This document shows positions 43,729-53,104 of a stretch of 64,000 nucleotides of DNA, piece after piece. Each line of letters starts with the position of its first letter. The stretch's first letter is position 1. The position numbers were made by a program, and so were the translations under genes. The stretch spans positions 53,290 to 117,289 of the forward strand of contig JAFTYU010000016.1 of the NCBI GenBank assembly GCA_017461235.1. Reading direction: 5' to 3'. Origin of the DNA: Clostridia bacterium. GTDB lineage: Bacteria > Bacillota > Clostridia > Oscillospirales > Acutalibacteraceae. Under the pieces are notes generated by a model. The model ran no database searches. It was given only the letters and a program-made list of their open reading frames with translations, and had not been told where the DNA came from.

Positions 43729-46059
43729 TTAAAATATAAGTTCCGCTTTTTCGCCTGCCTTGAGTTGCATTTTATAAACAGCATTCTCAACAGAAAAATC
43801 CTTTTCGGATTTAAGCGAAGCGGTATATTGATTGAGCTTTAATCGCATAATACTGTCTTTCCCGGCGGTGACAACGGCTTTCACAAGCTTGTGGTTCTTC
43901 CATTCAAGGTCGAATGTGAAATTGCCTCTTGCTTTGACACCGCGTATAGAGCCATCTGCCCATTCATCGGGTAAAGCAGGCAGCAGCTCGATAATTCTGT
44001 TGTCAGGCGTGCCGAGATGGCTTTGAATAAGCATTTCGGTAATACCTGCCACACCACCGAAGTTACCGTCAATCTGGAAGGGCGGATGAATGTCAAAAAG
44101 ATTGTCGGCGGTACATTTCTTAAGAAGGTACTTAAGGTGGTTGAGTGAATTTTCACCGTCTTTAAGACGGGTATAGAAGCAAATTGTCCAGGCTCTTGAC
44201 CAACCCGTTGAACCGCCGCCGTTTTCAATTCTTCTTGCAATTGTTCTTTTTGCCGCTTCATATATTTCAGGAGCTCTTTCGTTAATCTGGTCAGCAGGAA
44301 AAAGACCGAATAGGTGAGATATATGGCGGTGGCCCGGCTCAGTTTCCTCGTAATCTTTAATCCATTCGCGGATTGTGCCGTAGCGTTCGCTGATTTCCAA
44401 AGGCGGAAGTTTATCCAGAACAGCAAAAAGAGTGTCGGAAAAATCTTCGTCGATGCCAAGGATTTTGCAAGCGTGAGCCGTACGTGTGAAAAGGGCATAA
44501 ATAATCTGATAATCTATTGTAGCACCTTCTGTAAACATGCTTTCCTGTTTTTCGCCGTTGGCATCTATGTAATAAAACTCATTTTCAGGGGAGTTTGAAG
44601 GTGAAGTAATAAGCTCTCCCTTTTCATTCTCCGTCAGATAGTCCTGAACAAATTCACAGGACCCCTTTAAGATAGGGTAAATTTCTTTAAGATAGTCCTT
44701 GCTGTTTGTGAATTCATAATGTTCCCAGAGATTAAGGCAAAGCCAGGGACCTGCCATGGGGAAGAAACCACAGTCCACACTGTCGTGTACGCCTGTTCTG
44801 CCGAAGGCGTCGGTGGTGTGGTTAATGACCCAACCCCTTGCACCGAACAGCTCTTTTGCGGTATCGGAGCCAAAAGCGCTGATCATTTTCATAAAGTGAA
44901 TAAAGGGTGCTGTAGTCTGTGAAAGATTGGCGTTTTCTGCAGGCCAGTAATTCATCTGAAGGTTAATGTTTGTATGGAAGTCACTTCCCCAAGGAGGATT
45001 GAAATCGTGACACCATATACCCTGCAGGTTGGCAGGCAGACGGGCATTTTTACCCGAGCTTTCTATAAGCAGGTATCTTCCGAAGTTATAGTAAAGGGCG
45101 AACAAATCAGGGTCGTATTCATCCCAACGAAGCTCATTTAATCTTTTGTTTGTGGGGAGTTTGCTGAAATCACTTTCCGGGAGAGTGAGCTCAACATTAC
45201 CAAACCATTTTTCGTGAGAAGAAACATGCTTTTCTTTAATGCCATTATAATCTGCGTTGCAGAGCTTTTCAATTGTATCATTTAACGCGGATTTATAATC
45301 AATAGCTTCATCAATGTCAAATTTTTCAACATTGTAGTTTGTTTCAAAAGCAGAATAAACAATAAGATACGTGGCATCCGTAACGGTTATTGTGCTGTGG
45401 TCTGTGACGAGTTCGCCGTCGGTTTTGATGCGGAGCTTCGCACCAAAGCACATACCTTCACCGCCTTCGCCGTAGTAAGGGTGTGTGCAGTAGGTGATTC
45501 TGCCGTTCATAATAATTGTGTCAGAGTTGGTGCAAGAGCTGTAGGCATCCTGCTTTCTTCTGATACTCACTTTACAGGAAAATGGTTTTTTGTCAGTTTC
45601 AACCTTGTAAACAAAGCCGTCAAAATCTTCACTGACAAAACATTCGCTTTCGTAGTTGACATTGCTCTTTGTCCAGGAAACCCTTGCTATAGCCTGACTC
45701 AAATCCAATTCCTTGTGATAGTTTGTGTATGGAGATTTATCAAGGTATTCAACAAAAATTTCACCGAAGCTTTCGTAAGAACGAACAACCGGCGGGTCAG
45801 ATAAAAAAGTTTCCCGTGCTTTCTGTGCGGCTTCCTTTAGCTTTTCTTCGTGTAATAAACGGCGGATTTCTGCAAGTGCTTCAGGAGAAGCGTGATAAGT
45901 TTCTTCTATGCGTCTTCCGCTCCATAAGGATTCTTCGTTTATTTCAATTTGCTCACAATCGGGATTGCCGTAAAGCATAGCTCCGATTCTGCCGTTACCT
46001 AAAGGTAATGCCCACATCCAATCATCTTTAAATTCGTTATACCATAATTTATTTGACAT
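43729..46059 (-). CDS. Alpha-L-fucosidase, glycoside hydrolase family 95
   Basis: A 776-residue GH95 enzyme: inverting alpha-L-fucosidase/galactosidase acting on alpha-1,2-linked fucose or related sugars. N-terminal beta domain begins [18 protein letters not shown] and INEESLWSG, both strong family signatures. The helical barrel has [24 protein letters not shown], which holds the paired catalytic Asn residues, and [17 protein letters not shown] and [15 protein letters not shown] near the end. No signal peptide, so cytoplasmic. ATG at 46059 is preferred to GTG at 46068. First gene of a five-gene operon with a strong promoter. Confidence 0.92.
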   Translation of the reverse strand: MSNKLWYNEFKDDWMWALPLGNGRIGAMLYGNPDCEQIEINEESLWSGRRIEETYHASPEALAEIRRLLHEEKLKEAAQKARETFLSDPPVVRSYESFGEIFVEYLDKSPYTNYHKELDLSQAIARVSWTKSNVNYESECFVSEDFDGFVYKVETDKKPFSCKVSIRRKQDAYSSCTNSDTIIMNGRITYCTHPYYGEGGEGMCFGAKLRIKTDGELVTDHSTITVTDATYLIVYSAFETNYNVEKFDIDEAIDYKSALNDTIEKLCNADYNGIKEKHVSSHEKWFGNVELTLPESDFSKLPTNKRLNELRWDEYDPDLFALYYNFGRYLLIESSGKNARLPANLQGIWCHDFNPPWGSDFHTNINLQMNYWPAENANLSQTTAPFIHFMKMISAFGSDTAKELFGARGWVINHTTDAFGRTGVHDSVDCGFFPMAGPWLCLNLWEHYEFTNSKDYLKEIYPILKGSCEFVQDYLTENEKGELITSPSNSPENEFYYIDANGEKQESMFTEGATIDYQIIYALFTRTAHACKILGIDEDFSDTLFAVLDKLPPLEISERYGTIREWIKDYEETEPGHRHISHLFGLFPADQINERAPEIYEAAKRTIARRIENGGGSTGWSRAWTICFYTRLKDGENSLNHLKYLLKKCTADNLFDIHPPFQIDGNFGGVAGITEMLIQSHLGTPDNRIIELLPALPDEWADGSIRGVKARGNFTFDLEWKNHKLVKAVVTAGKDSIMRLKLNQYTASLKSEKDFSVENAVYKMQLKAGEKAELIF

Positions 46060-46088
46060 AATTATCACCCGTGTTCATCAATGTCTGA

Positions 46089-46110
46089 AACATACAGGAA
46101 GTTGTATGTT
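46089..46110. promoter_or_regulatory. Operator-like inverted repeat in the GH95 operon leader
   Basis: AACATACA (46089-46096), six bases, TGTATGTT (46103-46110): perfect eight-base inverted repeat just downstream of the predicted start site. It could bind a regulator or form an mRNA hairpin. The remainder of 46151-46302 contains no gene I can support. Confidence 0.45.
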
Positions 46111-46121
46111 GATTGTGTAAA

Positions 46122-46150
46122 ATTATACCATACGCTATAGTTTTCGTCAA
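46122..46150 (-). promoter_or_regulatory. GH95 operon promoter
   Basis: Minus strand TTGACG (46150-46145), 17-base spacer, perfect TATAAT (46127-46122). Confidence 0.7.
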
Positions 46151-46302
46151 CGAGAGAAAACGTTTCTTTTTCCTTTTATATAAGGGTTTTGCACAATGAA
46201 TATGTAAGCTTGTGTTTTACGAAATTTCTTTCTCTTTCAAGTAGTCAATAAACGTCTTAAGGTTCTTTGACATCCATTTGTTTTGTTATTTATTTGTGTC
46301 TA

Positions 46303-47415
46303 TTAATAAAGATACCATTTTTTTGAAAGCTTTTGCCACTCTGCTACCTTTTGTGCCTGATGTTCTATGAACGAATCGGGCGAGAAATCGGGTTTTAATA
46401 TTTCATCTGTACCAAGGAGATTTGTTATGAATGATTTCATTTCAAATTCCTTATGTGTTTTTCTTATGGCATCCAATAAACGTATTCCCACTTCAAACGG
46501 CGCGAAAGAGTTGCGGTCTGTAATATGAAGCTGTATGCCGTGACAGAAAGTATTCTTGTAATCTGAAAATGTAGGTGTGAAAGAACACTCCCGAAGAATA
46601 ACTCCCTTTTGGGGTTCAAGCATTTTAAGAATTTTTTCACGATTGAGCCAAGGTGCGCCTATTAATTCAAAAGGCTTTGTTGTACCTCTGCCTTCGGAAA
46701 GATTGGTGCCTTCAAAAATGCAGGTACCGATATAAGCAAATACCGTGTCTGTCGTGGGAATATTAGGCGAAGGTTGTATAAAAACAAGCTTGGTATCGTC
46801 ATAATACATTTCCCTGTGCCAGCCCTCCATCGGTATTACTGAAAGGTTGCAATCTATATTTTCAGTTTCGTTCATCATCAGGGCAAATTCGCCCATTGTA
46901 AGCGCAGAACGGGTTGGTGTGGGGAATCGTCCCACAAAAGAAGAAAAACGTCTGTTAAGAATTGTTCCTTCTGCTTTTATTCCGCCCAAAGGATTCGGAC
47001 GGTCAAGAACAACAAAATTCACACCGTGACTTGCGCATAATTTCATTGTATCCGTCATTGTGTATTGGTAGGTGTAAAATCTTGCACCCACATCCTGGAT
47101 GTCGAAAATTACGGTGTTGAGAGAAGTCAGAGTCTTCTCGGCTTCTGATGTATTATCACCATATAAGCTGTAAACAGGAAGAGATGTTCTGTCATCGATA
47201 TAAGATGATACATCAATACCTGCCTGTTTATCTCCGCGCACACCGTGTTCAGGAGCAAAAAGTGCAGTAAGATTGCATCTTTCCTTTAGTAAATCTATCG
47301 TTGAAGTAAGGTTGCATAGTACACCTGTATGGTTAGTTATAAGACCGCATTTTCCTTTGAAATCAAATCCGTTGCGGGCAATTATATCCGTTCCGCAGAG
47401 AACCTTTTGTTTCAT
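46303..47415 (-). CDS. namZ: NamZ-like exo-beta-N-acetylmuramidase (DUF1343, GH171)
   Basis: A 370-residue DUF1343 protein, the family of Bacillus subtilis NamZ (YbbC), which removes terminal N-acetylmuramic acid from peptidoglycan fragments. Family motifs: CGLITNHTGVL, LFAPEHGVRGD (likely active-site Glu), FDIQDVGARFYTYQYTM, VLDRPNPLGG and FEGTNLSEGRGTTKPFE. There is no signal peptide, unlike secreted Bacillus NamZ, so it may act on imported muropeptides. Its start overlaps the upstream beta-lactamase-fold gene by four bases. Confidence 0.85.
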   Translation of the reverse strand: MKQKVLCGTDIIARNGFDFKGKCGLITNHTGVLCNLTSTIDLLKERCNLTALFAPEHGVRGDKQAGIDVSSYIDDRTSLPVYSLYGDNTSEAEKTLTSLNTVIFDIQDVGARFYTYQYTMTDTMKLCASHGVNFVVLDRPNPLGGIKAEGTILNRRFSSFVGRFPTPTRSALTMGEFALMMNETENIDCNLSVIPMEGWHREMYYDDTKLVFIQPSPNIPTTDTVFAYIGTCIFEGTNLSEGRGTTKPFELIGAPWLNREKILKMLEPQKGVILRECSFTPTFSDYKNTFCHGIQLHITDRNSFAPFEVGIRLLDAIRKTHKEFEMKSFITNLLGTDEILKPDFSPDSFIEHQAQKVAEWQKLSKKWYLY

Positions 47416-48497
47416 ACGCCGCCATCACCCCGTAATTCTTTATATTCCGTAACAATCGTATCGTAAAACTTTCTTCGGATGTTAAAATATTCACTTCTGT
47501 TTTCCCGACCGTAATGAACGGCATTGGTCAGAAGTATTCCCCATAGCCCTGTTTCATAATCTGTATATAAACTTGTACCCGTGAAACCTGTATGTCCGTA
47601 GCTTCCCGTTGACATCAGTTTACCCATAGGTGAATTCTGCTCTCCTTTAAGTTGAAAGCCGAGTCCGCGCGATTCATTTTTTCCGGGAGTGTGGTTTTTA
47701 ATTGCAAGGTCAAATATATCTTTTGAAAGGTAAATATCACCGTTTTTTGCGACTCCTTTTTCAGAGCACATTCCTGCAAAAGAAATCATATCATCAAGGG
47801 TCGAAAACACACCGGCATTACCTGCAACGCCGCCAAGAAAATACGCATTTTCATCGTGAACGTGTCCTGTTGCCCATTCGCCTGTGTGGGGATAACGTTC
47901 AGTTGCGGCTAAGGGGATTCCTTTGTTGCGCGTGGTAACGGTAGGATTATAACAGGTGTTACACATTCCCAACGGAGTGAAAACGTATTTTCGTGCAAGT
48001 TTATCAAGGGGTTCGCAAGCCACCGTTTCAAGAAGCCTTTGAAGCACAATATAACCCATGCAAGAATAACAGACATCTTCTCCTGTTCTGTAACACCCGT
48101 CTGCATTGAGTATAGCGCGAAGAGCATCGTCTTCACTATGTAATGTTCTGAACAACGGAAGCCAGGAAGGCATTCCCGATGTGTGGGTGAGAAGATGGCG
48201 GATTTCACAATCACCAAAGCTTCCCGTGTTATCAAACAAATAACCTATATTGTCATTTAATTTTAATTTGCCGCTTTCAATGAATTTCAAAGCAACCATA
48301 GTTGTTGCCACAAGCTTTGACAAAGATGCCAGATCAAAAAGAGTATCTTCCGTAATATCAAGCGTATACGGTTCAATCTGACGGAAACCTATAAATTTTT
48401 TGAGAAAAACTTTATGTCCTGCACCTACAGCAACCGCGGCACAGGGAAAAGCAGTTCCGATGCCGTTCTGAATAAGCTGCATACTTTTTTCAAACAT
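47412..48497 (-). CDS. Serine beta-lactamase-fold hydrolase, AmiE/YbbE-like
   Basis: A 361-residue class C beta-lactamase/penicillin-binding-protein-like hydrolase. Active-site motifs: SLSK (SxxK, in LFDLASLSKLVATT), YSC at the YxN position (DVCYSCMGYIVLQ) and HTG (in YGHTGFTGTSLY) for KTG. In B. subtilis the neighbour of namZ, AmiE (YbbE), is of this fold and is an N-acetylmuramoyl-L-alanine amidase; the coupling here supports the same job. No signal peptide seen. Function as amidase is inference from context; a plain esterase is the alternative. Confidence 0.75.
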   Translation of the reverse strand: MFEKSMQLIQNGIGTAFPCAAVAVGAGHKVFLKKFIGFRQIEPYTLDITEDTLFDLASLSKLVATTMVALKFIESGKLKLNDNIGYLFDNTGSFGDCEIRHLLTHTSGMPSWLPLFRTLHSEDDALRAILNADGCYRTGEDVCYSCMGYIVLQRLLETVACEPLDKLARKYVFTPLGMCNTCYNPTVTTRNKGIPLAATERYPHTGEWATGHVHDENAYFLGGVAGNAGVFSTLDDMISFAGMCSEKGVAKNGDIYLSKDIFDLAIKNHTPGKNESRGLGFQLKGEQNSPMGKLMSTGSYGHTGFTGTSLYTDYETGLWGILLTNAVHYGRENRSEYFNIRRKFYDTIVTEYKELRGDGGV

Positions 48498-48524
48498 ACC
48501 TTTGCTCCTTTTGCCGTTTTTCTC

Positions 48525-48554
48525 ATTTTACAACAAACGTATTATTCAGGTCAA
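48525..48554 (-). promoter_or_regulatory. Promoter for the amiE-like/namZ pair
   Basis: Minus strand TTGACC (48554-48549), 18-base spacer, TAAAAT (48530-48525). Confidence 0.5.
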
Positions 48555-48632
48555 CACGGTGGCATTGTTTTTAAAGTAAAAACTTGTTTGGTGTTTACAT
48601 AGACTATCATTCGTATGAGCAAGTTTTTTTCG

Positions 48633-48661
48633 TTGACATAAAATCAGTAAGTTCATATAAT
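48633..48661 (+). promoter_or_regulatory. Consensus promoter for the lipoprotein gene
   Basis: TTGACA (48633-48638), 17-base spacer, TATAAT (48656-48661): both boxes perfect. Transcription should begin near 48668, which rules out the ATG at 48669 as a normal start. Confidence 0.8.
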
Positions 48662-48698
48662 TATTAATATGGAAATTTTATTTTCGGGGTGGTTTTAT

Positions 48699-49583
48699 AT
48701 GAATATGAAAAGAGTGTTGGCGGTTATAATCATTCTGTTGATTGTAATTTCTTTAACGGCATGTAAAACGAAGAATAATGATTCAGACATGAAAGAGAAT
48801 ACAACGGTTTTAAGTGACAGCGTAAACGCGAGTGTTGAGATAACTGCTTCAAATATTGAAAATACAGCGGTCAACACAACATTTTATGAAAATTATACTC
48901 AGGAGATTTCTGTACCAACGTCATCTGAGCCTGTAAACAATACAACACAAGCCGTATTGACGACTAACGAAAATTACGATGACCCCGGCAGTTGGTCAAT
49001 ACAAAGAATTGTTGAAGAATATAAAAATGCGGCAAGAAAAGCTGATTCAAGTGCAAAATCAACTCAGAAAATCACACTTAAAGATATAAATGTAAATAAC
49101 GGTGAGCATGATAAAGCAATCTCTTTCGTCAAGCCTGTAATTGCAAGGTTCATTGAGAGTAATTCCACCGAAAGTGACGGTATTACGGGCGGATTTGAAA
49201 ATCTTGCTGCGCAGGATGTGTATGCTGCAAAAGCATATAAAAGCGGTAACGATACGGTAATAGAAATGGTTATGAAGGAACAAACTGCAGGTGCTGATGA
49301 AGATGCTCTCAGCGGAAGTGTTGGTCACGCTATTACCACAGTGGGTGATATCGGCGAAGTTGTTAAGGATTTAGACGATATGGGTCTTCCGCTTGAGCTT
49401 TCTGAAGATGATACTGAAATATACTATACAAACCCTGTTGTGAATGTTGTTATTAACGGTAATGGCGAAATTGTCAGCGGAACGTGGAGTTACACAGTTG
49501 AAATCGCTATGAGAAATTTCAAGGCTTTCGGTCAAAATGTTGAAAAAGCATCTATCACTATGGAAAATATAATTACTGTATAA
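48699..49583 (+). CDS. Lipoprotein of unknown function
   Basis: A 294-residue predicted lipoprotein. Signal segment with lipobox LTAC (Cys22), then about 90 residues of Ser/Thr/Asn-rich linker. The folded part (about 100-294) includes DGITGGFENLAAQDVYAAKAYKSGNDTVIEM and ends with a beta-rich ETVSGTWSYTVEI-like stretch; I do not recognise the family. ATG at 48699 is chosen because it follows GGGGTGG and the transcript begins near 48668. Single-gene unit with its own promoter and terminator. Confidence 0.7.
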   Translation: MNMKRVLAVIIILLIVISLTACKTKNNDSDMKENTTVLSDSVNASVEITASNIENTAVNTTFYENYTQEISVPTSSEPVNNTTQAVLTTNENYDDPGSWSIQRIVEEYKNAARKADSSAKSTQKITLKDINVNNGEHDKAISFVKPVIARFIESNSTESDGITGGFENLAAQDVYAAKAYKSGNDTVIEMVMKEQTAGADEDALSGSVGHAITTVGDIGEVVKDLDDMGLPLELSEDDTEIYYTNPVVNVVINGNGEIVSGTWSYTVEIAMRNFKAFGQNVEKASITMENIITV

Positions 49584-49591
49584 AACAAAAC

Positions 49592-49626
49592 GAGACTGTA
49601 AAAAACGAAAGTTTTTACAGTCTCTT
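49592..49626. terminator. Terminator between the lipoprotein and Eis-like genes
   Basis: Stem GAGACTGTAAAAA with its complement, seven-base loop, then TTTT; A-run before the stem suits both convergent genes. Confidence 0.85.
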
Positions 49627-49631
49627 TTGAT

Positions 49632-50786
49632 TCAGCAGATGTACTCTGTGAAATGTGTTGCACGGTGTGGGAAGGCTTTGAAGAAATCGTCTGCATTGCT
49701 TTTTAGTTTAACGCCATTAATGAAAACGGCGGTTTGGGATGTGTGACCTTCACCTGCAAGGAGTAATCTTGCTGCGGCAGGCGGTGTGAGAGATATATCA
49801 TAATCGCCGGTATCTCTTTTTGTAACAGTTGCTTTGCCGTTTTTATATTCAACGTCAAAAATGCCTTGGTTTTGTTCTAAGGTATCAAGGCTTAATATGC
49901 TGAATTTTCCGTGTTCTTCCGGGTAGATATTATTTTCAAGCAGTTTTTCAAGATTATAAATTCTCGCTGCAATGCCGCCTGAAAATTCATAACGGGTGTT
50001 ATCAGTTCTGTCGGCAAAACAAGAAAACGGTGAACCCGGATACTGTTTTTTTACAACCAGAGTTTTTACGATGCCATCATAGTTTCGTAAAAAACCGATG
50101 ATTCCCGAAAGAGCATCAGGAGTTAACGCGAATAATTCTTCTGCAACAAGCTCGTCAGGACGATTTACCTTGAATCGAACGTAGCCGTCTATTTCATCAG
50201 ACCTGTTGCGATGAATATATGTGTAATCTGTGTTTTCGAGTGGTTTATCGCAAAAATGCTGTTTGTCTTCCCTTATAATCATAAGGTTTTCTCTGAGCAC
50301 ACACTTGTTATAAAACTCGCACAACTCATAAAACTGTTCACCTGTATAAAGCTCAACGTCGTTGTTGCGCTCGACCGAAGAAAGATTATTGAAGGGGACT
50401 CTTATCGCGAATGAGCGTCCGAGGTTTGCAAAACCGAATTTTTCGTAATAGGAAATAGAGAACGGCGAGAGAAATCCAACAGTTATATTGTTTTTTGAGG
50501 CAAATTTTCCGATCTCGTCAAAGATAGCGCTGACACCACCCATTCTGCGATATTCAGGCTGACTGCAAATGCCGTCGAGAACGAGCGCGTTTATAATATT
50601 ACCGCAATAGTTACATTGGTAATTGTATATTTCAGCACCGGCAATAAGCTTCTCGTTATAAAATACCCCAAGAACCGGCATATCAACCTTGTTGTCTACA
50701 TCTTTATCGAATTTCCATATAAAGGATGCGGCAGAAATTTTGAGAAAATCCGATGCTTCTTCCGGTTTTATAAATCTTACTTCCAT
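49632..50786 (-). CDS. GNAT N-acetyltransferase, Eis-like
   Basis: A 384-residue GNAT acetyltransferase of the Eis type. N-terminal acetyl-CoA domain with ALVLDGICSQPEYRRMGGVSAIF (pyrophosphate loop around R-x-x-G-G) and SPFSISYYEKFGFANLG. A second degenerate GNAT-like domain follows, then a C-terminal sterol-carrier-like domain ending HATHFTEYIC, as expected for Eis, whose free C-terminal carboxylate takes part in catalysis. Eis proteins acetylate amines of aminoglycosides or protein lysines; the target here is unknown. Own promoter upstream. Confidence 0.82.
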   Translation of the reverse strand: MEVRFIKPEEASDFLKISAASFIWKFDKDVDNKVDMPVLGVFYNEKLIAGAEIYNYQCNYCGNIINALVLDGICSQPEYRRMGGVSAIFDEIGKFASKNNITVGFLSPFSISYYEKFGFANLGRSFAIRVPFNNLSSVERNNDVELYTGEQFYELCEFYNKCVLRENLMIIREDKQHFCDKPLENTDYTYIHRNRSDEIDGYVRFKVNRPDELVAEELFALTPDALSGIIGFLRNYDGIVKTLVVKKQYPGSPFSCFADRTDNTRYEFSGGIAARIYNLEKLLENNIYPEEHGKFSILSLDTLEQNQGIFDVEYKNGKATVTKRDTGDYDISLTPPAAARLLLAGEGHTSQTAVFINGVKLKSNADDFFKAFPHRATHFTEYIC

Positions 50787-50817
50787 AACTGTTCTCCTAA
50801 ATGTTGGTTATGGTTTA

Positions 50818-50845
50818 ATTATACCATCACTTTACGGAAATTCAA
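50818..50845 (-). promoter_or_regulatory. Promoter for the Eis-like gene
   Basis: Minus strand TTGAAT (50845-50840), 16-base spacer, TATAAT (50823-50818). Between it and 50959 lies a short GC-rich patch (50862-50905) vaguely like the right end of the 30.5-kb repeat, but no gene. Confidence 0.55.
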
Positions 50846-50959
50846 TATGTGAATTTGCGAACGCCCGTGTGTAGGCTTCGCCGAACGGCAGGTCCGAATT
50901 GCGGCTTTTATATAAAAAATATTTATGCTAACATTCAAAAACATTAATGTTGTTAATGC

Positions 50960-50988
50960 TTGACATCTACAAATGGTAGTAGTAGAAT
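50960..50988 (+). promoter_or_regulatory. ilv-leu operon promoter
   Basis: TTGACA (50960-50965), 17-base spacer, TAGAAT (50983-50988). Confidence 0.65.
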
Positions 50989-50994
50989 GTAGGA

Positions 50995-51470
50995 AAATTG
51001 AATATGTTTTTAAAGGCTATGACGAAGAGCGTCGAGGTTAAAGCATCACAGAGAGCCGAGATTAGCTGAAAATCGGTATGATAATATCTCAAGACTACTC
51101 CCTTCCGAGCCGGGTGTTTGAAAAGCCAGTTGGAAAATAGGATGCCCCGTGTATGCTACGTCAGTGCATAGAGGTTGTTGGACTTCGAAACCAAAGGCGT
51201 TGATGAAGACGGAAACTGTAACGAATTTTTCAGAGAGCCGGGGATGGTGCGATCCCGGTAAAGGACTATAGATTTCCCATCCCTTCTGAGCCGGAAGCCC
51301 CAAAGGTATAAACACCCAGTAGGCGTTTCCCGTGTATGCTACGTCAGTGCATAGGAGTTGATAGACTTCGAAGAGGTGGCGAATTGTAATATATTCGCAA
51401 TTTGAGTGGTACCGCGAGTGATAGTTTTCACCCGTCTCAAAGCAATTAAATGCTTTGAGGCGGGTTTTTG
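50995..51470 (+). promoter_or_regulatory. ilvA: Composite T-box leader with two specifier arms (Leu, Ile) and one antiterminator
   Basis: Two modules in tandem. Module A (about 51000-51205): AG-bulge CAGAGAGCC at about 51050, specifier CTC (51098-51100). Module B (about 51206-51420): AG-bulge CAGAGAGCC at about 51230, specifier ATC (51279-51281). In both the triplet is followed by CCTTCY and GAGCCGG. Both then carry an identical 26-base stem II segment (51146-51171 and 51329-51354) and GACTTCGAA. Only module B has the T-box motif (GTGGTACCGCGAG, 51406-51418), followed by a terminator (51431-51444 with 51451-51464, then T5). Leu and Ile match the operon's products. TGGT fits A73 of both tRNAs. 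Confidence 0.85.
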
Positions 51471-51516
51471 TTTTGCCTTAAAGCATAAAATCAAATGTAT
51501 GAAAGGCGGAATGAAA

Positions 51517-52707
51517 ATGTTATCTCTCGACAAAGTATTTGATGCACAGACGGTGCTCAAAAGTATTATTCGTGAAACGAACCTTGTTCGTGCTTACGGA
51601 ATTGCTCCTGATTGCGAACTATACCTGAAACCTGAAAACTTGCAAATTACAGGCTCTTTCAAGGTGAGAGGTTCGGCGTATAAAATTGCAATGCTGTCAC
51701 CCGAAGAAAAAGAGAAGGGTGTGATTGCCTGTTCGGCAGGAAATCATGCTCAGGGTGTAGCCCTTGCGGCAACGAAGAACGGAATAAAATCTTTAATTTG
51801 TCTGCCGGACAGTGCACCTATTTCAAAGGTGGAAGCAACAAAAGGCTTTGGCGCGGATGTTTGTCTTGTTGAAGGATGCTATGACGATGCCTATAGGAAG
51901 GCATTGGAGCTCAAAGATTGTGAAGGATATACTTTTGTGCATCCCTTTGATGATGAAAATGTTATTGCAGGTCAAGGCACGATTGCTCTTGAAATATTAA
52001 ATGACCTTGATAATATCGATGCAATTGTAGTTCCCATTGGTGGTGGCGGTCTTATTTCAGGTATTGCATATACAGTTAAAAAGATAAGACCTTCCGTTAA
52101 GGTTTACGGAGTTCAGGTTGCAGGTGCACCGAGTATGTATAACTCCGTTAAGGACGGTAAAATCGAATGCCTTTCAGGAGTGCAGACAATTGCAGACGGC
52201 ATTGCTGTTAAGCAACCGGGTGACAACACCTTTGAGCTTGTAAAAAAATATGTTGATGATATCGCTCTTGTAACTGATGACGAAGTGGCTTCTGCAATAC
52301 TTGCCCTTATTGAAAAGCAGAAAATGATTGCAGAAGGTGCAGGTGCAACTGCAGTTGCTGCGGTAATGTTTGATAAATTCAATCTCAAAGGTGAACGAGT
52401 GGTTGCAGTTGTATCAGGCGGTAATATTGATGTTACAAGTCTTTCAAGAGTTATTGACCGCGGACTTCTCAATTCCGGCAGGTCATCAAGTCTTTTAATT
52501 GAGCTTATAGATAAACCGGGTCAGCTTAAAGATATTTCGCGGATTATTGCCGATTGCGGCGGTAACGTTACAGGTGTTCATTACGAAAAAGGTAACACCG
52601 AAAGTGTTAACGGATGTTTCTTGAGAATTGAAATGGAAACAAGAGATTATGAACACGTTAATTTAATAACTCAATCCCTTCGGAATGAAGGATTTAATGT
52701 AATTTGA
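51517..52707 (+). CDS. ilvA: Threonine ammonia-lyase (threonine dehydratase)
   Basis: A 396-residue PLP enzyme converting threonine to 2-oxobutanoate, the first step of isoleucine synthesis. PLP-binding lysine lies in [13 protein letters not shown], the phosphate loop is [10 protein letters not shown], and the substrate loop is [10 protein letters not shown]. One C-terminal ACT domain (from about residue 325, [22 protein letters not shown]) marks the medium-length form. ATG at 51517 is chosen because AAAGGCGG is seven bases upstream; longer starts would lie in the terminator. First gene of the branched-chain operon. Confidence 0.94.
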   Translation: MLSLDKVFDAQTVLKSIIRETNLVRAYGIAPDCELYLKPENLQITGSFKVRGSAYKIAMLSPEEKEKGVIACSAGNHAQGVALAATKNGIKSLICLPDSAPISKVEATKGFGADVCLVEGCYDDAYRKALELKDCEGYTFVHPFDDENVIAGQGTIALEILNDLDNIDAIVVPIGGGGLISGIAYTVKKIRPSVKVYGVQVAGAPSMYNSVKDGKIECLSGVQTIADGIAVKQPGDNTFELVKKYVDDIALVTDDEVASAILALIEKQKMIAEGAGATAVAAVMFDKFNLKGERVVAVVSGGNIDVTSLSRVIDRGLLNSGRSSSLLIELIDKPGQLKDISRIIADCGGNVTGVHYEKGNTESVNGCFLRIEMETRDYEHVNLITQSLRNEGFNVI

Positions 52708-52723
52708 AAGGAGTAAAACTACC

Positions 52724-53098
52724 ATGAAAAAAGTTGAAACAAAAATGGCTCCGGCAGCAATCGGACCTTACTCACAAGCAATTGAGCTGGGTAATCTCGT
52801 TTTTACCTCCGGACAAATTCCGCTAAACCCCGAGACAGGTGTTTTAGAAGGTGCAGAAATTAAAGAACAAACCCACAGAGTCTGCAAAAATCTTAAAGCT
52901 GTGCTTGAAGCCTCGGGAACATCTCTCGAAAAGGCAGTTAAAACCACTTGTTTTTTGAGTAATATGGAAGATTTCGCAGAGTTCAACGAAGTTTATGCCG
53001 AATATTTCACCGAAAACCCTGCACGAAGCTGTGTGGCAGTTAAAGAGCTTCCCAAGGGTGCTTTGGTCGAAGTGGAGGTAATTGCAGAAAAGGAGTGA
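52724..53098 (+). CDS. ridA: RidA-family enamine/imine deaminase
   Basis: A 124-residue RidA (YjgF/UK114) protein, a trimeric enzyme that hydrolyses reactive enamine/imine intermediates released by PLP dehydratases such as IlvA. Signature blocks: [45 protein letters not shown] and [21 protein letters not shown], with the conserved Arg of the active site. It follows ilvA by 16 bases, so the detoxifier is co-expressed with the source enzyme. Confidence 0.95.
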   Translation: MKKVETKMAPAAIGPYSQAIELGNLVFTSGQIPLNPETGVLEGAEIKEQTHRVCKNLKAVLEASGTSLEKAVKTTCFLSNMEDFAEFNEVYAEYFTENPARSCVAVKELPKGALVEVEVIAEKE

Positions 53099-53104
53099 AG
53101 AGCT

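Noticed and set aside
46210-46290. Short minus-strand peptide (QNKWMSKNLKTF...) after namZ
   Set aside because: About 22 codons only, no start context and no recognisable parent gene; could be a remnant but not supportable.
50862-50905. Third copy of the dispersed repeat
   Set aside because: Only a short GCCGAACG..CAGGTCC similarity; palindrome and terminal repeats are absent.
51094-51099. ACT (Thr) as specifier of the first ilv leader module
   Set aside because: Possible because ACTACT overlaps the site, but alignment with module B places CTC opposite ATC, and Leu fits the operon's products better.
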